Part shown: positions 45,801 through 53,258 of the stretch, piece by piece
Position numbering within the stretch: position 1 is the stretch's first letter
How the letters are laid out: every line of letters starts with the position of its first letter
DNA from: Nonomuraea polychroma
GTDB lineage: Bacteria; Actinomycetota; Actinomycetes; Streptosporangiales; Streptosporangiaceae
DNA: 64,000 nt
Direction of reading: 5' to 3'
Assembly: GCF_004011505.1 (NCBI RefSeq)
Contig: NZ_SAUN01000001.1
Location: 3,472,001-3,536,000, forward strand
Notes under the pieces: model-generated
Database searches by the model: none
What the model was told of the DNA's origin: nothing
Seen by the model: only the letters and a program-made list of their open reading frames with translations
Program-made: the position numbers and the translations under genes

Positions 45801-45929
45801 CTTCTTCCGAGCCTCGGCCAGCCCCTGCTTATCCAGGAAGAAGAACCGCTCCAGCTCTTCAGGCGTCGGGTCGGCCACGAACGCCCCATACCGCCGGGCC
45901 TGCTCATCCGAAAGATACTCAACAGCCAC
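42832..45929 (-). pseudogene. tnpA: Tn3-family transposase, split by a one-base frameshift
   Basis: The N-terminal part (GTG 45929, MAVEYLSDEQARRYGAFVAD, to LISTLEVPK) is the DNA-binding region. The remaining 824 residues (from VSMLEWMRTPVVKLTGKGMV) are in the -1 frame. One missing G near 45318 (AAGGCCAG where AAGGGCCAG is expected) explains the break; joined, it is about 1030 residues, normal for the family. The catalytic acids are all present: IVTTDTGSYSDVVYGMFAIC, IVQYWDDMVRVAGSL and YERGMENQLGALGLGLNAIT. Intact ends and target duplication show that transposase worked when the element landed here. Confidence 0.85.
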
Positions 45930-46038
45930 AAATCGCGACGGTATGGAAGCAGCCAGCTACTACCGATCAGTACGCCCAAACTGAGATCAACGAAACCCGC
46001 TCGGTTGACCCCGACCCTGCTCCACCTGCGGATCAATC

Positions 46039-46076
46039 CCTAGCGTAGTTACCCGTTAGTAGAGTCCCGGAGCCCC
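46039..46076 (-). repeat. Tn3 right terminal inverted repeat (38 bp)
   Basis: Read inward on the minus strand it begins GGGGCTCCGGGACTCTACTA and ends ACTACGCTAGG. It matches the left end at 34 of 38 positions. GGTCT follows on the outside. Confidence 0.95.
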
Positions 46077-46216
46077 GGTCTGGAGCCGGCCGCATCGCTC
46101 TTTACGTCTTGAATGCGCCGTCAAATCTAGGCGAAATCAGAGAATATATCCTAGTTTGTCCTGATTTGGCTGTTAACGTCGGTATTAGAGGAGGCAAGTC
46201 GACGGGGGGATGAATG

Positions 46217-46354
46217 ATGGCCGGCATGAATGACTTCCTCGAAGGGGGAGGCTGCAGGCGCCGCCGCTGGTGGCGTCGCCGTCGCTGCCGCCGCCGGCGG
46301 CGCTGGTGGGGCGGCTGGTGGGGCCCCTGGGGAGACCACGGGGATTGGTGGTAG
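46217..46354 (+). CDS. 45-residue Arg/Trp-rich peptide
   Basis: This short frame starts at ATG 46217, eight bases after GGGGGG. It has an acidic, Gly-ending N-terminus (MAGMNDFLEGGG), then CRRRRWWRRRRCRRRRRWW, then a GGWWGPWG stretch and a DHGDWW end: 13 Arg, 9 Trp and 2 Cys in 45 residues. The cationic-aromatic pattern with two Cys 11 apart resembles membrane-active antimicrobial peptides, and the Gly-Gly before the first Cys could be a leader cleavage site. CGC/TGG-rich codons in GC-rich DNA could give this by chance. It starts about 135 bp outside the Tn3 right end. Confidence 0.35.
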   Translation: MAGMNDFLEGGGCRRRRWWRRRRCRRRRRWWGGWWGPWGDHGDWW

Positions 46355-46703
46355 ACCAACCCGATGAGAGCCGCGGGTTGCGACGGCCTTCGCTCTGCGT
46401 TTGATCCTCGCCCGTTGATGGCCGCGCCCAGCGAAGTCGCCGCAATCCGCCTCTTCTGCCGGAAAGCTCTCCACGCCTTCTGACATCGAGCTCGATCGGG
46501 AGGCCGGTCGCCCACGGTTTCCGGTGTCCCGCCGGCACAACGGGTACGTCACCGATGGCCGTCCCGGGCGGGTGCGCGATCCCGCTGAGGGGTGGTCGCG
46601 GGCGGTCTTGACGTGAGCCCCTGATGGACAGTGCGCGATGTGACATGTGATGAGCGTTACATTTTCTGGCGCGTAAACCCGCAGGCGGCGCATACTCACG
46701 GCC
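46355..46703. other. gene-poor stretch
   Basis: No convincing gene. A minus-strand segment (about 46360-46490) reads MSEGVESFPAEEADCGDFAG with partly natural composition but no clear start or end. The last 60 bases become AT-richer and probably contain the promoter of the carbonic anhydrase gene. Confidence 0.3.
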
Positions 46704-47417
46704 ATGCAAAATCATCACCGGATCGAACGGCGCGGACTCCTGCGGGCCGGGCTCGTCATGGGAGGCGTGCTCGCCGCGACGGCATCCGGCAGCACCGCCG
46801 TCCTCGCCACGAGCGCAGGGCAGAATGCGCCCGACGAGCGTCCCGCCACCCCCGGCCAGGCGTGGGCCAGGCTGCGCGAAGGCAACCGCCGCTGGGTGGC
46901 CGGCACCTCCACGCACCCGCACCAGGACGCCGCGCGACGGGCGGAGGTGGCGCAGAAGCAGGACCCGTTCGCGGTCGTCTTCTCGTGCATCGACTCGCGG
47001 GTGGCGCCCGAGTTCGTCTTCGACACCGGGCTGGGTGACCTGTTCGTGCTGCGGACCGCCGGGCAGACCATCGACCCGCTCGTCACGGGGTCGGCGGAGT
47101 ACGGCCCCGCCGAGCTGGGCACCCCGCTCGTCGTCGTGCTCGGCCACCAGCGCTGCGGCGCCGTCACGGCCGCCGCCGAATCGCTGCACGACCACAAGAA
47201 GCTGCCCGGCGAGCTGGACACGATCGCCTCCTCGCTGCGGTCGGCCTACAAGCGCTCGGGCGGCGACGTCGACAAGATGATCCGGATCAACACCGTCGAC
47301 GTGGTGAACCAGCTCAAGAAGGACAAGCTGTTCGCCCCCCGCATCGCCAAGGGACAGCTCAAGGTCATCGGCGCCTACTACTCCATCGACAGCGGCGAGG
47401 TCACCCGCCTCGTCTGA
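46704..47417 (+). CDS. Tat-exported beta-carbonic anhydrase
   Basis: A 237-residue enzyme for reversible CO2 hydration. A twin-arginine signal (RIERRGLLRAGLVMGGVLAA) sends the folded, metal-loaded protein out of the cytoplasm. The zinc ligands and catalytic dyad of the beta class are present: CIDSRVAPEF (Cys, Asp-Arg) and GHQRCGAV (His, Cys). The ends of the domain match the usual length, and the closing GQLKVIGAYYSIDSGEVTRL is typical. It stands alone, so a role in local pH or bicarbonate supply at the cell surface is inferred. Confidence 0.9.
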   Translation: MQNHHRIERRGLLRAGLVMGGVLAATASGSTAVLATSAGQNAPDERPATPGQAWARLREGNRRWVAGTSTHPHQDAARRAEVAQKQDPFAVVFSCIDSRVAPEFVFDTGLGDLFVLRTAGQTIDPLVTGSAEYGPAELGTPLVVVLGHQRCGAVTAAAESLHDHKKLPGELDTIASSLRSAYKRSGGDVDKMIRINTVDVVNQLKKDKLFAPRIAKGQLKVIGAYYSIDSGEVTRLV

Positions 47418-47501
47418 GGCTGGCCGGACGAGCACGGCGCCGGATGGTGCCAGCTCGTCCGCAAGGCAGCCCCTGATCCTGCCCGGCCCCGGAGCAGCAG
47501 G

Positions 47502-47852
47502 TCAGGCAGTGGATGTGACGAAGCAGAACTCGTTGCCTTCCGGGTCGGACATGACCTGGAAGGAGCCTTGGTCGTCGGTGACGGTCTCGCCGATCCGGGT
47601 GGCACCCTGCCGCAGCGCCTGGGCGATGGCCGGCTCCATTGCCTCCACCGCGATGTCCAGGTGCAGCCGGTTCTTTCCGGCTTTGCCGTCGGTGACCGGC
47701 TGGAAGGCCAGGCGTGCACTCCCGGGCGGTTCCACATGGGACCAGCCCCGGGCCCGGTCCACCGGGTCGCCGCCGAGCAAGGCGGCCCAGAAACGCACCA
47801 GCCGGTGCGGATCCCGGCAATCAACCACGATCTGGTTGAGGCGCGCACGCAT
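47502..47852 (-). CDS. VOC-superfamily (glyoxalase-like) protein
   Basis: A 116-residue protein with two beta-alpha-beta-beta-beta halves: LNQIVVDCRDPHRLVRFWAA and KNRLHLDIAVEAMEPAIAQA, ending SFQVMSDPEGNEFCFVTST. The metal-ligand positions His (in RLHLDI) and Glu (in GNEFCF) are present. Members include glyoxalases, fosfomycin/bleomycin resistance proteins and many binding proteins, so the substrate is open. The start is the ATG at 47852. Confidence 0.8.
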   Translation of the reverse strand: MRARLNQIVVDCRDPHRLVRFWAALLGGDPVDRARGWSHVEPPGSARLAFQPVTDGKAGKNRLHLDIAVEAMEPAIAQALRQGATRIGETVTDDQGSFQVMSDPEGNEFCFVTSTA

Positions 47853-47940
47853 GACGGTCAGCGTAACGTGCCACGGCGACAGCGGGCGAGCAGGGCTCAT
47901 GGTCGCGCAGGCGGGCCGGAGGAGGGTCCAGGCGGCTTCG

Positions 47941-48025
47941 CGCCGCCACCAAACGCCGCCGCCGCCAAACGCCGCCGCCAAACGCCGCCGCCGCCAAACG
48001 CCGCCGCCAAACGCCGCCGCCGCCG
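47941..48025. repeat. 12/15-bp GC-rich tandem repeat
   Basis: Units of the form AAACGCCGCC plus one to two GCC (12 or 15 bp) are repeated about six times in the gap between the VOC and DHFR-like genes. All units are multiples of three, but no gene covers them. It resembles the other slippage arrays of this window. Confidence 0.8.
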
Positions 48026-48110
48026 ATCGCCGGCAACGCCACCTGGACACCGATGAGTTGCGTGAAGCCGGGCGGTCCATCCTCCTGAGGACAACGTTCA
48101 GGAGGCTCTC

Positions 48111-48680
48111 GTGGGAACCGTGGTGCTGCACATGAGCATGTCGCTCGACGGCTTCGTCACCGGCCCGCAGGTCGGCATGGCGCATCCCATGGGCCGGGGC
48201 GGCATGCGGCTGCACGAGTGGATGTTCACCGACCCGCTCGATCCGCGCGACCAGGAGATCGTCGCCGAGATCGTCGCCTCGGCGGGTGCGGTCGTGCTCG
48301 GCCGGCGCACGTTCGAGGTCGGCCTGCCTCACTGGCAGGACACCCCGTACCCGGCGCCGTCCTTCGTGCTCACCCACCAGGCCCGCGACGTCCTCGCCAT
48401 GACGAGCGCGACCTTCACCTTCGTCTCCGACGGCATCGCCAGCTGCCTCGAGCACGCCCAGGCAGCGGCCGGCGGCAAGGATGTGATCGTCATGGGCGCC
48501 CAGACCGGGCGGCAGCTCCTGCGCGCCGGGCTGCTGGACGAGCTGCAGATCAACCTCGTACCGGTCGTGCTGGGCGGCGGAACCCGGCTGCTGGAGGACC
48601 TGGGCCGCATCGAACTGCAGCGTACCCGGCTGATCGCCTCCGCCGCGGTCACGCACGTACGGTTCCGGATCGCCAGGTAG
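48111..48680 (+). CDS. dihydrofolate reductase family (RibD C-terminal-like) protein
   Basis: A 189-residue protein from GTG 48111. It begins VVLHMSMSLDGFVTGP and has AGAVVLGRRTFEVGLPHW, DVIVMGAQTGRQLLRAGLLD-ELQINLVPVVLGGG and a final strand FRIAR. These are the NADPH-binding fold elements of the RibD C-terminal/YwjB-like group, distinct from true folate-essential DHFR. It presumably catalyses an NADPH-dependent reduction of an unknown substrate. Confidence 0.85.
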   Translation: MGTVVLHMSMSLDGFVTGPQVGMAHPMGRGGMRLHEWMFTDPLDPRDQEIVAEIVASAGAVVLGRRTFEVGLPHWQDTPYPAPSFVLTHQARDVLAMTSATFTFVSDGIASCLEHAQAAAGGKDVIVMGAQTGRQLLRAGLLDELQINLVPVVLGGGTRLLEDLGRIELQRTRLIASAAVTHVRFRIAR

Positions 48681-48763
48681 TGGCCTGAAGGGGTGCGCGG
48701 CGGCGCGCTGTCCAGCACACTGCCCTCAAAAGGGGACACCCACCGGCAGGCGGGAGACGGGCG

Positions 48764-49732
48764 ATGGCCAAAGGCGCGATCATCATGATGCTGGCGGTGC
48801 TGCTGGCCACCCGCTGCGGCGGCCCGCCCACGCCCAGCCCGCCCGCCCAGGCCGCCGCACCCACCGCCACCCCGACCCCCACGCCCACCAGCGGCTGCCA
48901 GGCCGCCGAGCCGCTGCGGCCCGGCAGCCACACCCTCACGCACGGCGGGCAGCAGCGCCGCTTCCTGCTGTCGGTGCCCGACGGCGACGGCCCCCACCCG
49001 CTCCTGCTCGACCTGCACGGCCTCGGCTCCTCGGCCCGCCAGCAGAGCACCTACAGCAGGCTGGCCGCCGAAGGGTCGCTGCGCGGCTACATCGTCGCCA
49101 CCCCGCAGGCCGCCGAAGGCCGCATGGGCTGGACGCTGCCCCACACCGGCGGCCCCGACGACACCGGGTACATGACCGCGCTGCTGGACCGGCTCGAGCA
49201 GCGGCTGTGCGTGGACGCGCGGCGCGAGTTCGCCGCCGGCATGTCGTACGGCGCCGGCATGGCCGCCGGCCTCGTCTGCGCCCTGAACGGCCGCCTGGCC
49301 GGGATCGCCGCCGTGGCCGGGATCAACATCGTGCCCCCGTGCGCCCAGCCCCGCCCCACCACCATCCTCGCCTTCCACGGCACCGCCGACCGCATCGTCC
49401 CCTACCGCGGCGGCCACCCGTTCCGCGACGCCACCGGCAACCTGCGCAGCCTGGCGCAGCTGGTGGTGCTCGCTCCGGTCGAGCAGGCCATGGACGGCTG
49501 GGCGAGCGCGCAAGGCTGCACCGGCCGCACCACCAGCGGCCTGAGCGAGCAGGTACGGCTGCGCGGCTGGAAATCCTGCCCCGGCGGGGCCACACTGCGC
49601 CTGTACACCATCGACGGGGGCGGCCACACCTGGCCCGGCCCCATCGAGGTGCCCAGGCTGGGCGCCACCGCCCGCGACCTGGACGCCACCGCGCTCATCC
49701 TCGACACCTTCGACCGCACCCCCTCACGCTGA
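48764..49732 (+). CDS. secreted PHB-depolymerase/LpqC-like esterase
   Basis: A 322-residue alpha/beta-hydrolase. The N-terminal signal (AIIMMLAVLLATRCGG) is followed by a Pro/Thr/Ala linker (about residues 20-45). The Ser nucleophile is in AGMSYGAGMAAGL, the Asp in FHGTADRIVPY and the His in DGGGHTWPG. This matches feruloyl esterase/PHB depolymerase-like proteins. The Cys after ATR does not make a standard lipobox, so lipidation is doubtful. It would cleave esters outside the cell. It is followed within 25 bp by the amine-oxidase-like gene. Confidence 0.8.
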   Translation: MAKGAIIMMLAVLLATRCGGPPTPSPPAQAAAPTATPTPTPTSGCQAAEPLRPGSHTLTHGGQQRRFLLSVPDGDGPHPLLLDLHGLGSSARQQSTYSRLAAEGSLRGYIVATPQAAEGRMGWTLPHTGGPDDTGYMTALLDRLEQRLCVDARREFAAGMSYGAGMAAGLVCALNGRLAGIAAVAGINIVPPCAQPRPTTILAFHGTADRIVPYRGGHPFRDATGNLRSLAQLVVLAPVEQAMDGWASAQGCTGRTTSGLSEQVRLRGWKSCPGGATLRLYTIDGGGHTWPGPIEVPRLGATARDLDATALILDTFDRTPSR

Positions 49733-49754
49733 CCAGCCCGACCAGGGAGAGTCC

Positions 49755-51305
49755 ATGGACGACGTACGCGTCACGATCGAAGCCGTCCCGCGCGCCGGCC
49801 TGACCGAGCAGCGGCTACGGCAGGCGGTGGCCGAACACCCCGAGGCGTTATCGGCGCTGGAGGTGGCCGACCCCGGCCGGCTCACCGTCGCCTTCGCCCC
49901 CGGCCTCGGCCACGACCCCGGCGAGAACGCGCCGTTCCAGGCGACCGTGTTCGACCCGGTCGGCAACCGCGCCGTCGAACTGCGCGGCACCCTGGACCGG
50001 CCCGAACGCGCCGACCTGCGGCCCAGCGCCTGGCGGCCGCCGCCCAGCCGCGAGGAGCTCATGGCCGCCGCCGCGATCCTGCGCGCCGACCCCGGCTTCC
50101 CCATCGGCGACGACGTCGTCGTCTACCGGCCCATGCCGCCGCTGGCCGACGCCGAAAACCCCGACGGCACCACCGTGCGCCGGCCCGCGCTCGGGGTGTA
50201 CACACCGGGCGAGCCGACCGGGCTGCGCCACCGCATCGTCGCCGTCGACCTGGTCAACCGCGCGGTCGACTGGACACCGGCCGGGATCAACGTGCGCATG
50301 CACCACGACTGCGACACCAGCGTCCCCGAAGGCGTCGACTCCCTCGCCGACCGCGGCGGCCCCGACCAGGTACGCGTACGCGTCCACCGCGGCTCCACCG
50401 AATTGTGGAACCTGCTGGTGGTACGCCCCCGCGCCTCCTCCCCGCAGAATCCCGGGCTGGGCGGCGGCGTCGAACTGCGCCAGGTCCGCTACCGCGGCCG
50501 CCTCCTGCTGCGCCAGGCCCACCTGCCGATCCTCAACGTCGAATACGACGAAGGCACGACGTTCCGCGACGACGTCGCCTTCGAGACCCGGTTCTCGGCC
50601 AGCGGCACCGACCCGGTCGGCTGGGGGTGGCGGCTGTGCACCAGCGCCCCCCGTACCATCCTGGAACGCCCCGACACCGACGCCGGCAACTTCCAGGGCG
50701 TGGCCTTCCACCACGACGGCGAGCAGCTGCGCATCGTCAGTGAGATCGCGGCCGGCTGGTACCGCTACGCCAGCGACTGGCGGCTCGGCGACGACGGCGA
50801 CATCAGCCCGCGCTTCGGGTTCGCCGCCACCCGCAACCCCATGACGTGCCTGGTGCACCGCCACCACGCCTACTGGCGCCTCGACTTCGACATCGAAGGA
50901 GCCGGCAACGACGTCGTCGAGCAGATCGACGACACCGGCTCGATCATCCCCGAACCCGTCCCGATCATCCGCGAGACCTCCCGCCGGCGCCGCCACCCCG
51001 CCCGCTACTGGCAGGTACGCGACAAGGCGTCCGGCCGCGGCTACCAGATACACCCGGGCGAGTTCGACGGCACCGCCGACGCCTACGGTGTGTCCGACCT
51101 GTGGTTCCTGCGCCACCACCCGCGCGAGCTCGACGACGGCAACCCCGGCCCCCGCGACCGCGCCGCCATCAACCGCTGGCTCAACGGCGAGAACATCAAC
51201 GGCGCCAACGTCGTCGTCTGGTACGCCGGCCACTACTACCACGACCAGGCCCACCCGCAGCCCCACCAGGGCGAGCTGATCGGGCCGCGGCTGGTGCTCA
51301 TCTAA
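49755..51305 (+). CDS. divergent copper amine oxidase-like protein
   Basis: A 516-residue protein whose C-terminal 300 residues follow the copper amine oxidase fold. The segment CLVHRHHAYWRLDFDIEGAG-NDVVEQID matches the HxH copper-ligand strand pair, and the end NGENINGANVVVWYAGHYYH matches the region of the third ligand. The cofactor site, normally Asn-Tyr-Asp/Glu, reads AAGWYRYASDW: the precursor Tyr seems present but the flanking Asn is Trp. The N-terminal domains are shorter than in true oxidases (about 640 residues). Oxidase activity is therefore uncertain. ATG start after AGGGAGAG. Confidence 0.65.
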   Translation: MDDVRVTIEAVPRAGLTEQRLRQAVAEHPEALSALEVADPGRLTVAFAPGLGHDPGENAPFQATVFDPVGNRAVELRGTLDRPERADLRPSAWRPPPSREELMAAAAILRADPGFPIGDDVVVYRPMPPLADAENPDGTTVRRPALGVYTPGEPTGLRHRIVAVDLVNRAVDWTPAGINVRMHHDCDTSVPEGVDSLADRGGPDQVRVRVHRGSTELWNLLVVRPRASSPQNPGLGGGVELRQVRYRGRLLLRQAHLPILNVEYDEGTTFRDDVAFETRFSASGTDPVGWGWRLCTSAPRTILERPDTDAGNFQGVAFHHDGEQLRIVSEIAAGWYRYASDWRLGDDGDISPRFGFAATRNPMTCLVHRHHAYWRLDFDIEGAGNDVVEQIDDTGSIIPEPVPIIRETSRRRRHPARYWQVRDKASGRGYQIHPGEFDGTADAYGVSDLWFLRHHPRELDDGNPGPRDRAAINRWLNGENINGANVVVWYAGHYYHDQAHPQPHQGELIGPRLVLI

Positions 51306-51323
51306 CGGCTACCCTTGTCGCTC

Positions 51324-52655
51324 ATGAGTCAGGTGGGACACACGACGGCCCGCGCCCTGCTGCGCAGACTGGCCGTCGAACAGGCGGAATGCAGGGTGCC
51401 GTCGCTGACGGCCGCGATCGTGCGGGACGGCCGGCCGGCGTGGTTCGGCGGCCGCGGACGCGTCGGCGACGCACCCCCGACCGCCAACACCCAATACCGG
51501 CTCGGCTCCATCACCAAATCCATGGTCGCCGTGGTCGTCTTGCGGCTGCGCGACGAGGGCGCGCTCGAGCTGAACGACCCGTTGCAGGCGCACCTGCCCG
51601 GTGCGCCGCACGGCCACCTGACCATCGCCCAGCTGCTGTCGCACACCAGCGGGCTGACCGCCGAATCCCCCACCCCCTGGTGGGAACGCACCCCCGGCAT
51701 CCCCGCCGACGACCTGCTCAAGCGGCTGGGCCCCGGCGAGCTCAAACACCGGCCAGGACGCCGCTTCCACTACTCCAACGTCGGCTTCGCCCTGCTCGGC
51801 GAGCTCGTCGCCCGCCTGCGCGGCACCACATGGCTGCAGGCCGTCCAGAGCGAGGTGCTCGCCCCGCTCGGCATGAACGACACCACCGCCCGCCCCCGCG
51901 CCCCGCACGCCACCGGCTACGCCGTGCACCCGTGGGCCGACGTCGTCCTCGCCGAACCCGAGCACGACGCCGACGCCATGAGCCCGGCCGGGCAGCTGTG
52001 GTCCACCCCGCACGACCTGGCCCGCTGGGCGGCGTTCCTGTGCGGCGACACCGGCGGCGTGCTGTGCCCCGACACGCTGGCCGAAATGCGCGAACCGGTC
52101 GGCGTGGACGACGGCGACGCCTGGACCGGCGGGTTCGGGCTCGGCCTGCAGCTGTCGCGGACCGGCGGGCGCCGCCTGGCCGGGCACACCGGGTCGATGC
52201 CCGGCTTCCTGGCCACCGTGTGGGCCGACGCGGCCGACGGGGCCGGGGTGCTGTTCATGGCCAACACCACCAGCGGGCTCAGCGGCAGCCTGGCCGTCGA
52301 CCTGCTCGACATCCTGGAAGAGCACGAGCCGCGCCTGCCCGACGAATGGCGGCCCGTGCCGGCCGACCCCGAACTGCTCGCCCTGACGGGGCTGTGGCAT
52401 TGGGGGCCCAAGCCGTACACGCTGCGGCTGCTGCCCGAGCGGGGCCTGTCGCTGGAGCCGGTCGGCGGGACCGGGCGCGCCTCGCGGTTCGTGCCGCAGC
52501 CGGACGGGACCTGGCTGGGGCTGGACGGCTACTACGCCGGGGAGACGCTGCGGGTGGCGGCCGACCATCTCGACCTCAACACCTTCATCTTCACCCGCGA
52601 TCCGTACGATCCGGCCGCGCCGGTGCCGGGCGGGGTGACGGACTGGCACGCCTGA
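51324..52655 (+). CDS. serine hydrolase, beta-lactamase/DD-peptidase family (S12)
   Basis: A 443-residue protein with the three S12 motifs: SITK (nucleophile Ser in YRLGSITKSM), YSN (GRRFHYSNVGFALL) and HTG (LAGHTGSMPGFLA). The C-terminal 100 residues form a beta-rich extra domain. No export signal is visible, so it may be cytoplasmic. I prefer the ATG at 51324 over the TTG at 51315. Relatives include esterases and D-aminopeptidases as well as peptidoglycan enzymes. It is the first of three such genes within 5 kb. Confidence 0.85.
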   Translation: MSQVGHTTARALLRRLAVEQAECRVPSLTAAIVRDGRPAWFGGRGRVGDAPPTANTQYRLGSITKSMVAVVVLRLRDEGALELNDPLQAHLPGAPHGHLTIAQLLSHTSGLTAESPTPWWERTPGIPADDLLKRLGPGELKHRPGRRFHYSNVGFALLGELVARLRGTTWLQAVQSEVLAPLGMNDTTARPRAPHATGYAVHPWADVVLAEPEHDADAMSPAGQLWSTPHDLARWAAFLCGDTGGVLCPDTLAEMREPVGVDDGDAWTGGFGLGLQLSRTGGRRLAGHTGSMPGFLATVWADAADGAGVLFMANTTSGLSGSLAVDLLDILEEHEPRLPDEWRPVPADPELLALTGLWHWGPKPYTLRLLPERGLSLEPVGGTGRASRFVPQPDGTWLGLDGYYAGETLRVAADHLDLNTFIFTRDPYDPAAPVPGGVTDWHA

Positions 52656-52685
52656 CGATCATCGGCCGACCGTAACGGTCGGCCC

Positions 52686-53186
52686 TCAGCCTTTGATCAC
52701 TTTGTCGACGAAGGCGGCCAGGTTGACCTGAGTGCGGGCGATCTTCTCCTCCACGGAGAGGGTCTCGTCGAGGTCTCCCGCGACGGCCGGCTGCTTCTTG
52801 CCTCGGGTGTAGAGGGAGCAGGCCAGATCGGTGCACATGTAGGCCCCGACCGTGTTGCCCTGGCGTCCGGCCTCGCCGGTGCGGCGCGCGCTCATCAGCG
52901 CCACGCCGCCGCTGGTGTGGGTGGTCAGGCACAGCGAGCACATGCTGCGCGCGGTGAAGGCGCGTGAAGTCCCCGGGGCCGCCCGGAGCGCGATCCCGAC
53001 GAGCCCGCCGTCGCGTTCGGTGACCAGGTAGCCGCGTCCGGGCGCGCCAGGATCTCGCCATCCGAGGAAGTCGAGGTCGTCCCAGGGCTGCTCGTCGAGG
53101 TCGTGGGGGACGCCCAGGCGCTTGGCCTCGCCCTTGGAGCAGTTGACGAAGGAGCTGCGGACGTCGCTTTCCGTGATGGGTCTCAT
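52686..53186 (-). CDS. FBP-domain zinc-finger protein (FusB-like, EF-G binding)
   Basis: A 166-residue protein. The N-terminal helical half is followed by a treble-clef zinc finger with CSLCLTTHTSGG and CTDLACSLYTRG providing four Cys. This is the C-terminal fold of the FBP/FusB group, whose studied members bind elongation factor G and free it from fusidic-acid-stalled ribosomes. A helical tail (EKIARTQVNLAAFVDKVIKG) ends it. Divergently transcribed from a TetR gene with a strong palindrome between, so it is probably under TetR control. Fusidic acid resistance is possible but unproven. Confidence 0.8.
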   Translation of the reverse strand: MRPITESDVRSSFVNCSKGEAKRLGVPHDLDEQPWDDLDFLGWRDPGAPGRGYLVTERDGGLVGIALRAAPGTSRAFTARSMCSLCLTTHTSGGVALMSARRTGEAGRQGNTVGAYMCTDLACSLYTRGKKQPAVAGDLDETLSVEEKIARTQVNLAAFVDKVIKG

Positions 53187-53201
53187 GTTCCGCAGGCTAG
53201 C

Positions 53202-53224
53202 TTTGCCTAATATAATTAGGCAAA
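53202..53224. promoter_or_regulatory. TetR operator between the FBP and TetR genes
   Basis: TTTGCCTAAT-ATA-ATTAGGCAAA is a perfect 10-bp inverted repeat with a 3-base spacer, in the 72-bp gap between the divergent starts. It is far more AT-rich than the surroundings and would overlap promoter elements of both genes. Length and symmetry fit a TetR dimer site. Confidence 0.85.
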
Positions 53225-53258
53225 TCCCTTATTTGATGAGAAATTGATGGGAGCTTCG

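Larger units (their letters stand above)
33701..46076. mobile_element. Tn3-family transposon, 12.4 kb, with uncharacterised cargo
   Basis: The element has 38-bp terminal inverted repeats (34/38 matches) and a perfect 5-bp target duplication, GGTCT, at 33696-33700 and 46077-46081. Inside, in order: a serine resolvase with a putative res region, a large membrane protein (plus strand), an IS remnant, two unknown genes in tandem (minus strand), a small frameshifted gene, and tnpA (minus strand). The 38-bp ends, 5-bp duplication and tnpA/tnpR pair define the Tn3 family. The cargo is not a known resistance, mercury or catabolic module. Confidence 0.95.

Noticed and set aside
47821..48094. Minus-strand frames with repeated Phe-Gly-Gly-Gly-Val-Trp units
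   Set aside because: These are the 12/15-bp GC-rich tandem repeat in the gap between two genes. Every unit is a multiple of three, so long frames arise automatically.
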